Shown: positions 12,301-20,369, counted from the stretch's first letter. The stretch is 64,000 nucleotides of DNA from Pachypanchax playfairii (GCA_006937955.1 SSNP01000059.1:173559-237558); one strand, 5' to 3'. A program made the numbers and translations. Notes: generated by a model not told the origin, from the letters alone.

Positions 12301-15300
12301 TTAGTCAGCCACCAATTGTGTAAGTTCTCCCACTTAAAAAGATCAGAGAGGCCTGTAATTTTCATCATAGGTATACCTCAACTATGAGAGACAAAATGAG
12401 GAAAAAAAATCCAGAAAATCACATTGTCTGATTTTTAAAGAATTTATTTGCAAATTATGGTGGAAAATAAGTATTTGGTCACCTACAAACAAGTAAGATT
12501 TCTGGCTTTCACAGACCTGTAACTTCTTTAAGAGGCTCCTCGGTCCTCCACTCGTTACCTGTATTAATGGCACCTGTGTGAACTCGTTATCAGTATAAAA
12601 GACACCTGTCCACAACCTCAAACAGTCACGCTCCAAACTCCACTATGGCCAAGACCAAAGAGCTGTCAAAGGACACCAGAAACAAAATTGTAGACCTTCA
12701 CCAGGCTGGGAAGACTGAATCTGCAATAGGTAAGCAGCTTGGTGTGAAGAAATCAACTGTGGGAGCAATTATTAGAAAATGGAAGACATACAAGACCACT
12801 GATAATCTCCCTCGATCTGGGGCTCCACGCAAGATCTCACCCCGTGGGGTCAAAATGATCACAAGAACGGTGAGCAAAAATCCCAGAACCACACGGAGGG
12901 ACCTAGTGAATGACCTGCAGAGAGCTGGGACCAAAGTAACAAAGGCTACCATCAGTAACACACTACGCCGCCAGGGACTCAAATCCTGCAGTGCCAGACG
13001 TGTCCCCCTGCTGAAGCCAGGACACGTCCAGGCCCGTCTGCGGTTTGCTAGAGTGCATTTGGATGATCCAGAAGAGGATTGGGAGAACATCATATGGTCA
13101 GATGAGACCAAAATAGAACTTTTTGGTAGAAACTTAACTTGTTGTGTTTGGAGGGGAAAGAATGCTGAGTTGGATCCAAAGAACACCATACCTACTGTAA
13201 AGCATGGGGGTGGAAACATCATGCTTTGGGGCTGTTTTTCTGCAAGGGGACCAGGACGACTGATCCGTGTAAAGGAAAGAATGAAAGGGGCCATGTATCG
13301 TAAGATTTTGAGTGAAAACCTCCTTCCATCAGCAAGGGCATTGAAAATGAGACGTGGCTGGGTCTTTCAGCATGACAATGATCCCAAACACACCGCCCAG
13401 GCAACAAAGGAGTGGCTTCGTAAGAAGCATTTCAAGGTCCTAGAGTGGCCTAGCCAGTCTCCAGATCTCAACCCCATAGAAAATCTCTGGAGGGAGTTGA
13501 AAGTCCGTGTTGCCCAGCGTCAGCCCCAAAACATCACTGCTCTAGAGGAGATCTGCATGGAGGAATGGGCCAAAATACCAGCAACAGTGTGTGAAAACCT
13601 TGTGAAGACTTACAGAAAACGTTTGACCTCTGTCATTGCCAACAAAGGCTATATAACAAAGTATTGAGATTAACTTTTGTTATTGACCAAATACTTATTT
13701 TCCACCATAATTTGCAAATAAATTCTTTAAAAATCAGACAATGCGATTTTCTGGATTTTTTTTCCTCATTTTGTCTCTCATAGTTGAGGTATACCTATGA
13801 TGAAAATTACAGGCCTCTCTGATCTTTTTAAGTGGGAGAACTTACACAATTGGTGGCTGACTAAATACTTTTTTGCCCCACTGTATATATATAGATATAT
13901 ATCTATATCTATATATATATATATATATAGATATATATATATATATAGATATTGCTTTAATTTTACTGATGAGAGAGAAATTGGTTTAAAATTTACAAGA
14001 TGTTAAACTGGAACTGGACATCCAAAACCTTTTAAACAAAATTTATAGTTCTGACAAAATATTTTTGCTGAGATATTTCAAGAGGATAAAATCAATAGAG
14101 AATAGTTTTTTTTTGTTTATTTTTAGTACTTTAAAAAAAAATAAGTGGACCATATTTAGTATGCAGCAAATTGTTGCTTGCCAACTGCCAATAAATAGGT
14201 TTATGGCTTATAGTATTATTGTCTGTGTTTTAGTAGTAAGTTTTATATCCTTATGATTAATGCTGCAGCGTACAGTCCAGCTTCTGAACCCCGTTGCAGG
14301 AGAGCTGTGCAGTCGGTTTGCAGCTTGGCTCTCTCTAATCTGGTGAGAAAGGTCTAAAAAGCTCTAAATAAAGTATCTAAGGCGGGTCAGAAATGTCACT
14401 GGGTGGTTTTGGAGAAAGACGTCACTAAGGGGGTCTGAAAAGTTATTAGAAATAAAGAAAACGTTGACAAAAGTGCTGCTCCTCTCTCACTGAGGCCTCT
14501 AGAGTCGATGTCAGGTTACTTGTGATGCATTCAATGTTATTGGGAAAAGTAGCTTCAAGCGCTTAACGTCTGAGTTTTTCTTTTTTTTTTACCTTATAAA
14601 TGGGGAGGACAGGGTCAAAGCTGATCTGGTGTCCTTGTAATATTTTTGAATAAAGTTATTCTTTTGACTGAGTGTGAGTTTTGACTCCTCCCCCAGCTAC
14701 AATGGTGTGGCTTGTCAACATGGCGGATACAGACAGGCCGAAGAGGAACTCGACAGAAGCAGGTTTATCCCAGCAGGAGACTCAGGAAGGTAACCAGAAC
14801 TCCAAACATCTTGTCCAAGTCTTTGATTGTTATGGAAACTAACTGACATGATTTATCAGGAGCGGTTGAATCTCCTGCGAGTCCGTCACAAGATGACGGC
14901 GGCTTCACGTCGTCTTGGATCAGCCAGCAGCAGCACCAGCTGGGACCCCTTCAGTCCACCGAGGAGAGCAGACGGGAAATCCAACAGATGCCCTCCGCTC
15001 GCCCACCTGTTGAAGACGATGATGAGGAGAGTGAGTGATGAAAACATAATTCTATAACATTTGAGTTGAACTCAGGTGCAACAAGACGGTGATTTTATGT
15101 AGCAGCTGGTTTATTCTTTAGATTTATTTGATGTTATTTAATATACAGTCATGTTAAACAGTATGTAAACTCTCCATCAGTATATTTAAACAAAACACAA
15201 AAATCATGAAAACACCTGAATTAAAAGTTTAAGTGTTTGTCCTGATTTAAATTCTGCATCATCTTTGATCAGGTTTAAATCATATTAAAGGTTTCATTTA

Positions 15301-16350
15301 GATTTCAGCCCAAACGATTACAAAAATAATATTAACAAAAAAAGTAATTTTTTGTTACTTTTCAGTCATGCTTTTAATTTGACAACCCTCCCAGTCGACG
15401 TGCACTTCCTCCCCTTCTGAAGGTTCTAAATTGGCCCTGAGTGTGATTGTGTGTGTTACTTGTTTGAGTGGCTACCTGTCTAAGGTGTAGCCCCGCCTCT
15501 TACCCAATAACTGTTCATGTACTGCCAAACTATCTATAGATATAGTGGTAATGGTACGTTATTAGTTAGTTTCACCTCCAACTCAAAGGTTCTGAACAGA
15601 TTTTATGCCTCTTTGCCTCCCGCCAGCGTGTAATCATCATTTTTGAGTTTCCTAACCTCTAAACACATAAAACATTCCAAAACGGTTTATGTTTCCTCCT
15701 TTATGTGAAATCGTGTGTGTGAGGGAATGTTACCCTTTTTAGTTAAAACAGATTAGGAAGCAGTTATTTATAACTCATGCTAGTTTTTATGAATTTACCA
15801 TTTGGTGGTCCTTCTGTAAATACGGGTTCAGAGTTCCAGTAATTACAGCTGTGAAAACTTGTTTCTTTTGGAGTGTTGGGTTGAACTGAGGCTGTTTAAA
15901 GTGACTACACCCTAAATGTGGTGACCTCCTGTGTTGTCAGGGGGTGTAAAACTGGGGCTGGGAGACTTCATCTTCTACAGCATGCTGGTGGGGAAGGCCT
16001 CAGCCACAGCCAGCGGGGACTGGAACACAACGCTCGCCTGCTTCGTGGCCATCCTCATCGTGAGTGTCGAGCCACTAAAACCTCTCAACACAATATGCAG
16101 CCTCATCTTCTGTAACCCACTTGATGCTTTAATGATTGTTTTTCTTCAGAGATGAATCACTCCATGTTTATTCTGTCTGTCTCCGTCCCTTCAGGGTTTG
16201 TGTCTGACTCTCCTCCTCCTCGCCATCTTTAAGAAAGCGCTGCCGGCTCTGCCCATTTCCATTTTCTTTGGTCTGGTCTTTTACTTCGCCACAGATAATT
16301 TGGTTCAGCCCTTCATGGATAAGCTGGCTCTACACCAGTTCTACATTTAG
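349..16350 (+). CDS. psen1: psen1: presenilin-1, catalytic subunit of gamma-secretase
   Basis: Presenilin is the intramembrane aspartyl protease of gamma-secretase, which cuts type I membrane proteins such as Notch and APP. Coding exons are 349-384, 4244-4575, 4854-4995, 7440-7507, 7600-7820, 8759-8857, 14697-14789, 14860-15030, 15941-16059 and 16195-16350. They total 1437 nt (478 residues plus TAG); every junction is GT..AG and the phases agree. Human PSEN1 has 467 residues. Visible hallmarks are the acidic N-terminus before LTLKYGAKH-like sequence (here MTLKYGAKHVIMLFVPV), catalytic Asp 267 in SVYDLLAVL, catalytic Asp 396 in KLGLGDF, the PAL motif at 444-446 and the C-terminal HQFYI. The gene next door is papln, as in human, and the sequence HWKGPLRLQQ fits psen1 better than psen2. 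The ATG at 349 sits in a good Kozak context (gccaacATGG). Confidence 0.97.
639..1859 (-). mobile_element. Tc1/mariner-type transposon, DD36E spacing, intact copy
   Basis: A 1221-bp element is bounded by TA on both sides (637-638 and 1860-1861). Its inverted terminal repeats of about 28 bp begin CACTCACCGGCCACT. It lies in a psen1 intron, antisense to the gene. A second copy in reverse orientation is at 11001-12217 and differs by a few substitutions and a 4-bp indel, which suggests recent transposition. Positions 671-1711 on the minus strand encode a full transposase. Confidence 0.93.
671..1711 (-). CDS. Tc1/mariner transposase, intact, DD36E
   Basis: The 346-residue protein would cut and paste the element by binding its terminal repeats. 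The N-terminal half (about 1-120) is the paired-like helix-turn-helix DNA-binding region (GLSISETADLLGFSRTTISR). The DDE catalytic core has Asp155 in WSDESRF, Asp246 in FQQDNAPCH and Glu283 in SPDLNPIEHLW. There are 36 residues between the second Asp and the Glu, where Sleeping Beauty-type Tc1 elements have 34. A DD36E group called Incomer has been described in animals and this may belong to it; that assignment is from memory. No frameshift or stop is present, so it could encode an active enzyme. Confidence 0.92.
   Translation of the reverse strand: MGKKGDLSDFERGMVVGARMAGLSISETADLLGFSRTTISRVYREWSEKEKISSERQFCGRKCLVDARGQRRMARLVRADRKATVTQITTCYNQGRQKSISERTVRRTLRQMGYSSRRPRRVPLLSAKNRKLRLQFAQAHRNWTIEDWKNVAWSDESRFLLRHSDGRVRIWRQQHESMDPSCLVSTVQAGGGGVMVWGIFSWHSLGPLVPIEHRYNATAYLSIVADHVHPFMTTMYPTSDGYFQQDNAPCHKAGIISDWFLEHDNEFTVLKWPPQSPDLNPIEHLWDVVEWEIRIMDVQPTNLRQLCDAIMSIWTKLSEECFQHLVESMPQRIEAVLKAKGGPTRY
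2640..3060. repeat. probable dispersed repeat, unclassified
   Basis: The stretch begins with tgtcatgatgtgtgg and a 'ggactcagaaatgcagg' motif followed by a long A-rich run. It resembles the layout of the LTR-like element at 58862-59265 (tgtcacgg..., 'ggacccaagatgcagg', then A-rich). No terminal repeat or target duplication was found, so the limits are guesses. Confidence 0.35.
3117..3335. repeat. C-rich repeat with degenerate CCCTAA units
   Basis: The stretch is framed by 'atggggaccat' at the left and 'tatggggaccagg...ggtccccacaa' at the right. Between these lie many degenerate ctaaccct units ('aacctaacccctaaccctaaaa'). This looks like a common fish dispersed repeat whose interior resembles telomere sequence, rather than a true telomere relic. 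Confidence 0.5.
4244..4575 (+). CDS. psen1: psen1 exon: acidic N-terminus and TM1
   Basis: The exon follows the acceptor ttccaaag and ends at the donor gtgagt (4576). It encodes a hydrophilic cytosolic tail rich in Gln, Gly, Asn and Pro, then the acidic run NEEDEDEE, then the conserved TM1 region. It ends inside the Leu codon of RNDGQRL, which is completed by the next exon. The tail differs from the mammalian sequence, whereas TM1 is nearly identical. Confidence 0.96.
4854..7820 (+). CDS. psen1: psen1 exons encoding TM2 to TM6
   Basis: Three exons are joined here: 4854-4995 (IYTPFPEE..., TM2, ending RCYK), 7440-7507 (VIQGWLFLSS..., TM3) and 7600-7820 (EVFRTYNVAMDY... to ISVY, TM4 to TM6 start). 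The donors are gtacag, gtaagc and gtaaat. The last exon ends with the first base of the GAT codon for catalytic Asp267. Sequence such as HWKGPLRLQQAYLIMIS is diagnostic of presenilins. Confidence 0.96.
5361..5786. mobile_element. non-autonomous hAT-type element in psen1 intron
   Basis: The 426-bp element has ends TAGGGCTGGGCCAA and, in reverse complement, TAGGGCAGGGCAAT. Its flanks form an 8-bp target duplication with one mismatch (ctccagac at 5353-5360, caccagac at 5787-5794), as expected for hAT. There is no transposase ORF. Confidence 0.85.
6785..7165 (-). repeat. outer tRNA-derived SINE, interrupted
   Basis: Read on the minus strand, 7165-7146 and then 6826-6785 form a tRNA-like head: GCACGGTGGTGCAGTTGGT (A box) and GAAGGTTCTGGGTTTGAAAC (B box). 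A second SINE on the + strand has inserted into the middle of it. Confidence 0.65.
6839..7133 (+). repeat. tRNA-derived SINE, inserted into another SINE
   Basis: The head GGCTGTGGCTCAGTGGGTAG (A box) and GGTTGGTGGATCGATCCCAG (B box) are Pol III promoter elements. The tail runs 'gcgctttgagtggtctgaat' to 'gctatacaaatacagg'. A 12-bp target duplication, caactgctctac, is present at 6827-6838 and 7134-7145. A related copy lies at 24617-24840. Confidence 0.85.
7821..8758 (+). other. psen1: psen1 intron splitting the catalytic Asp codon
   Basis: This AT-rich intron runs from the gtaaat donor to the tgtcatag acceptor. It includes a poly-T run near 8308. No mobile element or conserved block was recognised. 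Confidence 0.7.
8759..8857 (+). CDS. psen1: psen1 exon: catalytic Asp and TM6
   Basis: The exon supplies the last two bases of catalytic Asp267 and then LLAVLCPKGPLR to PIFPALIYS, in phase with both neighbours. It ends at donor gtaaga (8858). A Harbinger-derived element starts only about 26 bp beyond the donor. Confidence 0.96.
8884..9471 (+). mobile_element. Harbinger/PIF-derived internally deleted element
   Basis: About 590 bp lie between the inverted ends TAATGGTGCGTTCACACCGG (left) and the matching CCGGTGTGAACGCACCATTA (right). Flanking TAA/TTA is compatible with the 3-bp Harbinger target, but an exact duplication is not clear. It retains an ORF fragment of Harbinger nuclease type at 9019-9222. 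Confidence 0.75.
9019..9222 (+). pseudogene. Harbinger nuclease N-terminal remnant
   Basis: The 67-residue frame includes MDEVSFQRYFRLSRGLFED, similar in pattern to the start of HARBI1-type nucleases ('F..YFR.S...F..L'). It stops at 9220-9222 and has no DDE core. It is a deletion relic of the transposon, not a host gene. Confidence 0.6.
9870..10825. mobile_element. non-autonomous hAT-type element, 956 bp
   Basis: The 15-bp inverted ends are CAGGGGTGCACATAA and, at the right, TTATGTGCACCCCTG. Flanking 8-mers ttaataat (9862-9869) and gtaataat (10826-10833) match at 7 of 8 positions. No transposase is encoded. Confidence 0.88.
11001..12217 (+). mobile_element. Tc1/mariner-type transposon, DD36E, second copy
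   Basis: The 1217-bp copy is bounded by TA (10999-11000 and 12218-12219) and has the same CACTCACCGGCC ends as the element at 639-1859, in the opposite orientation. It inserted into an AT dinucleotide tract. Its transposase carries one nonsense codon. Confidence 0.93.
11145..12185 (+). pseudogene. Tc1/mariner DD36E transposase with one nonsense codon
   Basis: The frame is open for 346 codons apart from TAG at 11655-11657, in place of the Trp171 codon (TGG) of the intact copy. Elsewhere only about four residues differ from that copy (for example Leu for Trp in YREWSEKEK). All three catalytic residues are present, so a single base change inactivated an otherwise complete gene. A downstream ATG at 11676 opens the C-terminal half, but that fragment lacks the DNA-binding domain. 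Confidence 0.92.
12218..12281. repeat. AT/ATAGAT simple repeat between two transposons
   Basis: Low-complexity tatata and tagata units fill the gap between the DD36E copy and the DD34E Tc1. The same sequence type continues at 13884-13952 beyond the second element, and an AT tract precedes 11001. The two transposons therefore sit in one simple-repeat tract rich in TA targets. Confidence 0.9.
12282..13883 (+). mobile_element. Tc1-type transposon (DD34E), intact 1602-bp copy
   Basis: The element is bounded by TA on each side. It starts CAGTGGGGCAAAGAAGTATT and ends in the inverse of that sequence. The terminal inverted repeats are long, about 210 bp. A second copy of exactly the same length lies at 28650-30251 on the other strand. 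The family is widespread in fish genomes. Confidence 0.95.
12645..13667 (+). CDS. Tc1 transposase, intact, DD34E
   Basis: This is a 340-residue Sleeping Beauty-like transposase. A paired-like helix-turn-helix region fills about 1-115 (AIGKQLGVKKSTVGAIIRKW). The catalytic residues are Asp153 (IIWSDETK), Asp244 (FQHDNDPKH) and Glu279 (SPDLNPIENLW), with 34 residues between the last two. A GRPR-like hinge appears as SGAPRKISPRG. The frame has no stop or frameshift. It differs from the copy at 28866-29888 at roughly seven residues. Confidence 0.95.
   Translation: MAKTKELSKDTRNKIVDLHQAGKTESAIGKQLGVKKSTVGAIIRKWKTYKTTDNLPRSGAPRKISPRGVKMITRTVSKNPRTTRRDLVNDLQRAGTKVTKATISNTLRRQGLKSCSARRVPLLKPGHVQARLRFARVHLDDPEEDWENIIWSDETKIELFGRNLTCCVWRGKNAELDPKNTIPTVKHGGGNIMLWGCFSARGPGRLIRVKERMKGAMYRKILSENLLPSARALKMRRGWVFQHDNDPKHTAQATKEWLRKKHFKVLEWPSQSPDLNPIENLWRELKVRVAQRQPQNITALEEICMEEWAKIPATVCENLVKTYRKRLTSVIANKGYITKY
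13884..13952. repeat. TATA/TAGATA simple repeat
   Basis: This continues the simple-repeat tract interrupted by the Tc1 element at 12282-13883. Confidence 0.9.
14697..15030 (+). CDS. psen1: psen1 exons: endoproteolysis site and cytosolic loop
   Basis: Two exons, 14697-14789 and 14860-15030, are separated by a 70-bp intron (donor gtaacc, acceptor tttatcag). They encode STMVWLVNMAD and then a hydrophilic loop of about 85 residues ending in EDDDEER. Residues 301-303 (TMV) correspond to the human autocleavage site near Met292. The loop after MAD has little similarity to mammals, as usual for this region. Confidence 0.93.
15031..15940 (+). other. psen1: psen1 intron before the second catalytic exon
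   Basis: This 0.9-kb AT-rich intron has donor gtgagt and acceptor gtgttgtcag. No repeat family or RNA gene was recognised. Confidence 0.7.
15941..16350 (+). CDS. psen1: psen1 C-terminal exons: GLGD, PAL and stop
   Basis: Exon 15941-16059 encodes GVKLGLGDFIFYSMLVGKAS to FVAILI with catalytic Asp396. Exon 16195-16350 encodes GLCLTLLLLAIFKKALPALP to HQFYI with the PAL motif that helps form the active site, then TAG. Donor gtgagt and acceptor cccttcag join in phase 0. Confidence 0.97.
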
Positions 16351-17095
16351 CAGGACGCTGCCCTGATGACCCTCACTCATTTAGCTCTCCAGTCGACAAC
16401 ATGAGAGCGCTCCCTTCATGGCCGGAAGGAATGCTGCAGCGGCCCCTTCAGGTCCACCACGCCCCCCTTTTAAGAACTCATAATGTCAAGACACGAGTTG
16501 TCTCTGCTCGGCCTTCGTTCCTGGCACAAAGAGAGCGTTTACCTCAACAGCTGTTCTTACATATTTGATTTCACCAACAAGTGGCATTTCTCACTCGACA
16601 CGAGACTCACCTTCAATTGTTCCAGCAAACAGCGGTCGGTCTCAGGCACAATCCAGACTACGTAGGAACCTTGATCTCAATTTATGCAGGAAAGCTTTGC
16701 AGTAGCTTCTCTGCTTCCTGTTCATCAGCTTCACACATTCAGAACCTCCATCGGAGGCTTCACAGCAGGTGCCTTCCTCAGGGACACCAAGAGGTTGAGA
16801 CAAGGAAGAATATTTTATGAAATCTCCCTTCAAGGACTTAACTCCCGTCACATGTCCATCCTGCTCACCTGTGAGATACGACCACCTTTAAATTAAGATT
16901 TCATCACCGTTAAAAAACAAAGACATTCAGATGGTGATACTGCAGTATCGCTCCATCTACCACAGTAGATAAGTGTGTAGTTTGATTGTGTATGAAATGT
17001 CTGTCACCAGAACGTGCTTTGCTCACTGCTGTTAAAGAGTGGTAAAAATGATTTTATTATTATCTATTTGGGTTTTTTTCAACTCCAGAAATAAA
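16351..17095 (+). other. psen1: psen1 3' UTR with candidate poly(A) signal
   Basis: No coding sequence follows the stop codon. The first clear AATAAA is at 17090-17095, which would give a 3' UTR of about 0.75 kb. Longer transcripts cannot be excluded, because further AT-rich sequence extends to about 18100. Confidence 0.5.
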
Positions 17096-18424
17096 ATGTC
17101 AAAGTTCTGAAACTTGATTTACAGCTAAAAAACAAATTCAATTAATTTTTTGGGGAAAAGTGGAAGAACTTTCTTTGTAGATTAGAATTTTGTCGTGAGA
17201 TTTCATCATCTTTTCTGCCCTCTGTCACATGTAAGATTTCACAGCGTGAAGCAGTTAAATGCTAACCATGTCACCCGTGGACTGTTAGACACCAGGCAGT
17301 TCTGCTGGAGCAGTCACAGATTCAGTGCCTTGTTCAAGGGCATTTCAGTTATTGTTGTTTCTGTGTCACATAAATGTGTTTAGTTTTACTGAGATGAAGC
17401 TGTTTGTTTATTTGTTTATCTGTTTTTTTCCCAGTCTGTCCAGGGATTGTAACCCGTGACCATCCGGTCACAAACTCACAACCTTTAGGCTACAGCTGCC
17501 CTCATGATGCTCACCTGGTGCTGTTGGAACTATGCAGCAGTACACAGAAGCTTTTTTAATGTGAAAAGTTGGAAACTATTAGTTTTACTGTTAATTTGGT
17601 TCCTGATGGCTCTTAAAACCCAAATAGTGGAAGAGCGTTCTTTAAAATTTTATGCTAATATTCAACATTCAGGGCTGCTAAACGAGGGAGTAGATTAGCA
17701 AATTCGACACTGATATTTATAAACATTTTTGACATTCTAAATAAGTCTGAATTAAAAATATCAGCCCAAATTTTGTGAATGATTGTGATAGTTATACGAG
17801 AGGACCATCTTTTTGTTGTGCTCGGGTTCCGTGCTTGCAGAGTGGAGAACCCCGGGGGGAACAATATGTTTGTTCTGTTTAGAGAAGCTTTTTTTCTGTA
17901 CTTCACATACAGTACATATATGTATGTTATGCAAGGCTCCTCTGATTCAGCATTTGGTTTTTTATAAATAAACAAACTAAAAAGATCTTTTTGTTGCTTG
18001 TTTGTATTTTGACTTGCAGAATCGGGAGAATTCAATTTGTTTTTATGGGAAAGAAAAAAGTTTCAGTATCAGAAATAATAAAAAACGAGTTATTTTTTTT
18101 CTGTTCTCTGTTTTCTAAAGTTGTTCTTTGAAAGCTGTCTTAAAGGTGATGAAGACGTCCTCTCGTCTCTGTTGTCTCAGTTTGCACCGTCCTCCGTACA
18201 CGTCGGCCTCAGAGCAAAGGCTCAAAGTACAAGACTAAAGAACAACTCAGAGAACCCACCGTTCTTCCTCTGGAATCATGTTAGTAAAAACCGAGTACGG
18301 TTCTTTTAGCAGCATCAGTTTGTTAAACTCTAACTGAACGAAGCGCTCGATTAAATTAAGTTCATACTAATCCCGTTACCATGGTGATTTAGGCTGTGCA
18401 AATATATTAACTTTAGAGGTGTTT

Positions 18425-19300
18425 TTCAGTTCAACTTAGTAATAATAATAAATAATAATAAAAAATACTTTATTAATCCCCGAAGGGAAATTAAGTGTTG
18501 TTGTAGCTCAGTTCTTCTTCAGGGAGTCATTGTAGAAGGTTCTAGCTGTGGACAGGAAGGATCTCCTGTAGAGGGTTCTAGCTGTGGACAGGAAGGATCT
18601 CCTGTAGAGGGTTCTAGCTGTGGACAGGAAGGATCTCCTGTAGAGGGTTCTAGCTGTGGACAGGAAGGATCTCCTGTAGAGGGTTCTAGCTGTGGACAGG
18701 AAGGATCTCCTGTAGAGGGTTCTAGCTGTGGACAGGAAGGATCTCCTGTAGAAGGTTCTAGCTGTGGACAGGAAGGATCTCCTGTAGAGGGTTCTAGCTG
18801 TGGACAGGAAGGATCTCCTGTAGAGGGTTCTAGCTGTGGACAGGAAGGATCTCCTGTAGAAGGTTCTAGGTGTGGACAGGAAGGATCTCCTGTAACAATC
18901 TGTGCTGCAGCTGATTATGAAGAATCTTCTGACTGAAGACACTCTGTTGTTGAGTTACTGTGTTCTGAAGAGGATGATGAGGGTTTTCCATCATGTTCTT
19001 CATCCTCCTTTGGACAATCAACTCAAGAGACTCCAGTTCAGTCTCCAGGACAGAACCAGCCCTCCTTATCCATCTGTTCAGCCTCTTCATGTCACTTGCT
19101 CTGATGCTCCGCCCCCAACAGGTGACTGCAGATGTGATCAGCTGACAAACTCTTTTTCTTTTGCCGCTCCTCTTCAAATCTCTGTCTGCCCGTATTGTTT
19201 GAAAGCCAGACAGAGACACGCTGGAGTTCAGGATATGTTCCTTTAGCCGTGTCTCAGTGAAACACATGATGCTGCAAATCTAATCAGATCTTAAATCTAC
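18425..19300 (-). pseudogene. LINE (L2/CR1-like) 3' fragment, minus strand
   Basis: On the minus strand, 19300 to about 18900 encodes a decayed reverse-transcriptase C-terminus (RSIRASDMKRLNRWIRRAG, then VTQQQSVFSQK). The 36-bp minisatellite follows, then a LINE-like 3' tail whose plus-strand form is 'ttattaatccccgaaggg'. The same protein tail occurs in the better-preserved LINE at 24847-25980. Confidence 0.8.
18531..18896. repeat. 36-bp minisatellite, about 10 copies
   Basis: The unit contains 'ttctagctgtggacagg' and 'aaggatctcctgtagaggg' and is nearly perfect. On the minus strand each unit reads as 12 codons, YRRSFLSTARTL. This resembles YKRSFLPAAISL near the end of the LINE protein at 24847-25980, so the array seems to be a tandem expansion within the LINE coding sequence. 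Confidence 0.95.
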
Positions 19301-20013
19301 ATTTCTAAATTTCATGTTGAATGAATCTGATTTCAGTTCAGGTTCCTAAAGCTCATGATTTATCATCATTTGTTCCATTCAGAGGTCAAAGGTCAAGAGG
19401 CTGGTTCCCTTCTGGTTATGACACACAGTCTGCTGCTGCATCTGCACTAATAACCAGTAAACCTCAGAGTGGGAACACTGGACCTGTGTTCACCGAGCAG
19501 TCGGCTCGGGTCGGTTTAACTCTCACCACGCAGACTGTTCGGTCTCAGTATGGGACGGTGGTGCAGTGTGACAGCTCATACAGGTTGTTTACATCATCCT
19601 CTGACTTCACTAACAACCTCGAAAATCTGAAGTAACAGAATTAATTCCACAAAATTGTAAATGTGGATTTCACATGAGCTCCTTTTTTATTTTCAGTAAA
19701 CTGAGAGCAGCAACGAACTTGAAACAGAAATTATTGTAAACATGTGACCAAACAGGCCTTTAAGCTTGTTGCTGACTACAGAGTGACGTAAAGCAATCTG
19801 TCAGTCAGTTTCATCCCCCGTGTGGCGACGCTGTCACCGTGTAACACCTGTGTTCAACCAGGGATAACTCCTCTAAGGGGATTACTGAGGAATAAGGGAC
19901 GTCTGCTCCTTGTGAGACCTGCACAAAAACCTGGGGATTAGACTTCACTGAGGACACGAGGCGGACGTCAAGCACAGACACACAACACTAGTTTGACATT
20001 TGAAGAAACTAAT
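19301..20013. other. intergenic stretch before the coiled-coil ORF
   Basis: The sequence is unique-looking and lacks recognisable repeats. Its last 150 bp are GC-richer and could be 5' UTR or promoter of the coiled-coil ORF, but I see no TATA box or clear splice acceptor. Confidence 0.4.
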
Positions 20014-20286
20014 ATGTCCAAAGACAAACTGGAGAGCCTGGTGAATCGCATGGAGGAGACGCTGTCAGAGATGGAGCAGCTGAAACAGCAATGTGGGAGG
20101 CAGAGCGAGGAGCTGAGCCAGCTGGTGGTGGAGCTCCGGCGAGAAAACCAGGAGCTGGTGGAGAAGTACAACCAGCTCTCCATGGAGATGAAGGAGGCTA
20201 AGGAGATCATAGAACAGCTACAAGACACAAAGTACGCCTTCAATGCTAAAGAACGGCAGGCGCAGAAGCTCAGCCGGCAGCTCTGA
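20014..20286 (+). CDS. small coiled-coil protein, unknown
   Basis: The ORF encodes 90 residues from ATG at 20014 to TGA. It is rich in Glu, Lys, Gln and Leu, has no proline and one cysteine, and shows heptad spacing throughout (LVVELRRENQELVEKYNQL). It is predicted to be one uninterrupted coiled coil. Third-codon positions are GC-rich (CTG, GAG, CAG), unlike the AT-rich flanks, which supports real coding. An AATAAA lies 84 bp after the stop. The frame continues upstream for seven sense codons (from 19993) without ATG, so a spliced 5' exon is possible. I do not recognise a family. Alternatives are a single exon of a longer gene or a retrocopy fragment of a coiled-coil protein. Confidence 0.6.
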   Translation: MSKDKLESLVNRMEETLSEMEQLKQQCGRQSEELSQLVVELRRENQELVEKYNQLSMEMKEAKEIIEQLQDTKYAFNAKERQAQKLSRQL

Positions 20287-20369
20287 CATATACAAACAGA
20301 ACCAGGATTCTCAATGGATGGGTTCTGAATGAGCTGAAAACAGAACCAGGAAGAACAAAGTTTGGTGGA

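Larger units (their letters stand above)
8858..14696 (+). other. psen1: largest psen1 intron, loaded with transposons
   Basis: In order the intron holds a Harbinger-derived element, a 956-bp hAT element, a DD36E Tc1/mariner copy and a DD34E Tc1 copy. The last two sit in TA/TAGATA simple repeat. 9472-9869 and 13953-14696 show nothing specific. Exonic sequence resumes after the acceptor ctcccccag. Confidence 0.8.

Noticed and set aside
12698..13294. 198-codon minus-strand frame, and the matching 160-codon plus-strand frame at 29239-29721
   Set aside because: Antisense shadows of the intact Tc1 transposase. They recur only because the element recurs.
349..16350. Possibility that the presenilin is psen2
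   Set aside because: The neighbour papln, the shared orientation and residues such as HWKGPLRLQQ favour psen1. Psen2 has GPLVLQQ at that place in human.
18508..18942. 144-codon minus-strand frame with YRRSFLSTARTL repeats
   Set aside because: A LINE C-terminus expanded by the minisatellite, not a host gene.
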